From Burkholderiales bacterium (lineage in GTDB: Bacteria > Pseudomonadota > Gammaproteobacteria > Burkholderiales > Burkholderiaceae_C): 7,167 nt of DNA. The notes under the pieces were generated by a model. The model did no database searches. It was not told the origin of the DNA and saw nothing but the letters and a program-made list of their open reading frames with translations. This document shows positions 6,068 through 7,167 of this stretch, piece after piece (position 1 is the stretch's first letter; each line of letters begins with the position of its first letter). The translations under genes and the position numbers were made by a program. Where the stretch lies: assembly GCA_947474415.1 (NCBI GenBank), contig CANJKD010000111.1, positions 1-7,167 on the forward strand, in the 5' to 3' direction.

Positions 6068-6961
6068 ATGAGCGACAACGCAACGCAGCAAGACGACCAG
6101 CAGCAGGACGACAAACAAAGCGTGCGCGTGCAGTCACTGCATGTGCACCCGGTGAAGTCTTGCGCCGGCATCGCGCTGGGCGAGAGCCTGCTGATCGAGA
6201 CCGGGCTGGAGTTCGACCGCGCCTGGATGGTCGTCAACGCGCAGGGCGACTGCATCACGCAACGCCAGCTACCGCGCATGGCGCTGGTGCGGCCGCAATT
6301 GAAGTCACTGGAGATGGTGCTGCGCGCACCCGGCATGCTGGCGCTGCACGTCGCGCTCGACACGGTCGAGAAGCCGGTGCGCGTGACGGTCTGGGACGAC
6401 GAAGTGGCGGCCTATGACATGGGCGACCTGTGCGCCCAGTGGTTCAGCGACTTCCTCGGCCAGCCCTTGCGACTGGTGCGCTTCGACCCGGAGCACAAGC
6501 GCTTGTCCAAGCGCCGCTGGACGGGTGACATTGCCGCCGAGAACGCGTTTGCCGATGGCTTCCCGATGCTTGTCACGTCCGTTGCCGGGCTCGGCGAGCT
6601 GAACCGCCGGCTGGTCGCGAATGGCCACGCGGAAGTGACGATGGAACGCTTCCGCCCCAACCTCGTGCTCGACGGGCTGGACGCGCACGGCGAAGACGCG
6701 CTCGACGAGATCGTGTTCGACACCGACGACGGCCCGGTGCGCCTGAAGCTCGTGAAGCCCTGCGGCCGCTGCCCGATCCCGGACGTGAACCCAGCCACCG
6801 CCGAAACCGGCCATGCGGTGCGCGACACGCTGGCCTCCTACCGCGTCGATGCGCGGCTCGACGGCCAGCTCACCTTCGGCATGAATGCGGTGATCGTCGA
6901 GGGCATCGAGCGATCACTGCGCGTCGGCATGGCCGGCCGCGCCACGTTCCGATTCGATTGA
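6068..6961 (+). CDS. MOSC domain-containing protein (YcbX/mARC-like molybdenum cofactor protein)
   Basis: A 297-residue protein with an N-terminal MOSC beta-barrel domain (from about residue 20; VQSLHVHPVKSCAGIAL) and a C-terminal MOSC domain. Diagnostic segments are ERFRPNLVLDG (193-203) and KPCGRCPIPDVNPATAETG (230-248). The second cysteine, C235, aligns in my recollection with the molybdenum-ligating cysteine of human mARC1. Relatives include E. coli YcbX, which reduces N-hydroxylated base analogues, and mitochondrial mARC; both use a sulfo-form molybdenum cofactor. Unlike YcbX, no C-terminal 2Fe-2S ferredoxin domain is present, so an outside electron donor would be needed. The first 18 residues are Gln/Asp-rich, with a repeated QQDD unit, and are unlike the family. 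The start rests on GGGAG seven bases upstream (6056-6060); the longer frame from 5930 would run through the divergent spacer. It is transcribed away from the monooxygenase gene. The substrate is unknown. Confidence 0.93.
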   Translation: MSDNATQQDDQQQDDKQSVRVQSLHVHPVKSCAGIALGESLLIETGLEFDRAWMVVNAQGDCITQRQLPRMALVRPQLKSLEMVLRAPGMLALHVALDTVEKPVRVTVWDDEVAAYDMGDLCAQWFSDFLGQPLRLVRFDPEHKRLSKRRWTGDIAAENAFADGFPMLVTSVAGLGELNRRLVANGHAEVTMERFRPNLVLDGLDAHGEDALDEIVFDTDDGPVRLKLVKPCGRCPIPDVNPATAETGHAVRDTLASYRVDARLDGQLTFGMNAVIVEGIERSLRVGMAGRATFRFD

Positions 6962-7167
6962 AGTGACGGCCCCCACGTCGCTTCGCTCCTGCCCCCATGG
7001 GCCACGAAGGGGCCCCGTCTGGCCCTTAGCCCGACTTTGTCACTTTCCGGCCCGTTTCCCGATCTCGTCGGCCGCTAGCCCGCATGGATGCTGGGGGTCG
7101 CTCAAAGAGTGAAATGTAGTGCCATAATAGTTTGTAACGTATGCTCCACGAGGCGCTGTTTCGTGCA
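6962..7167. other. Non-coding tail with GC-rich inverted-repeat element
   Basis: No credible gene is visible in these 206 bases. The first part (6968-7016) is a GC-rich element. GGCCCC (6968-6973) can pair with GGGGCC (7009-7014), around palindromic CCCATGGG (6994-7001) and a GTCGCTTCGCTC stretch. It resembles GC-rich intergenic elements commonly seen in Burkholderiales of the Leptothrix/Methylibium type, which is a recollection, not a search result. It could end the MOSC transcript, but no U-tract follows. From about 7100 the base composition turns noticeably AT-richer, which suggests a promoter region for a gene starting beyond the window. Confidence 0.5.
7120..7128 (+). promoter_or_regulatory. 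Possible extended -10 promoter near the window end
   Basis: TGC followed by CATAAT (7123-7128) fits an extended -10 element (TGn plus a TATAAT-like hexamer) within a locally AT-rich stretch. No good -35 is found at 16-18 bases upstream, which extended -10 promoters can tolerate. It would transcribe rightward out of the window. Confidence 0.35.

Noticed and set aside
5968..6363. N-terminal extension of the UbiH-like protein
   Set aside because: Rossmann motif GAGIVG begins just after Met at 5967, and the extension would overlap the MOSC gene antisense.
7141..7167. Start of a new gene at the ATG at 7141
   Set aside because: No ribosome binding site precedes it, and only nine codons are visible; not enough to call.
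1..7167. CRISPR array, tRNA or rRNA gene, insertion sequence, prophage or defence system
   Set aside because: I saw no regularly spaced repeats, cloverleaf-like sequence, transposase or integrase motif, and nearly all of the window is explained by housekeeping or metabolic genes.

Overview
The window is GC-rich, densely coding DNA. Gene content and style point to a betaproteobacterium of the order Burkholderiales, probably close to Rubrivivax, Leptothrix or Methylibium. That placement rests on a cyanide-insensitive-type cytochrome bd oxidase, a PEP-CTERM exported protein, a UbiH-like hydroxylase followed by a DsbC isomerase, and GC-rich intergenic hairpin elements. It is an inference; no rRNA or other marker gene is present.

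Layout, left to right: (1) the 3' tail of cydA overlapping a complete cydB on the + strand (1-1139). (2) A PEP-CTERM beta-propeller-like exported protein on the - strand (1155-2171), tail to tail with cydB across 15 bases. (3) A divergent spacer, then two + strand genes: an HpaI-like class II pyruvate aldolase (2351-3145) and a class II aldolase/adducin family gene (3174-3969). The second gene carries an apparent one-base insertion near 3696-3698. (4) A 95-base convergent spacer (3970-4064) full of inverted repeats. (5) On the - strand, a UbiH/UbiF/VisC-type flavin monooxygenase (5967-4837) followed by a periplasmic disulfide isomerase dsbC (4793-4065). (6) On the + strand, a MOSC-domain protein (6068-6961) divergent from the monooxygenase. 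(7) A 206-base non-coding tail with a GC-rich repeat-like element and a possible extended -10 promoter for a gene beyond the window.

Working together: CydAB is a quinol-oxidising terminal oxidase, and the UbiH-like enzyme probably acts in making the quinone it uses. DsbC maintains disulfides in the periplasm. The two adjacent aldolases probably form a small catabolic unit releasing pyruvate or another small carbonyl compound from a 2-oxo acid, but no neighbouring gene fixes the substrate.

I found no convincing new multi-gene system. The points most worth checking are the frameshift in the second aldolase, the pairing of two unrelated aldolases, the structured spacers, a possible leaderless start for the monooxygenase, and its unusual FAD motifs.
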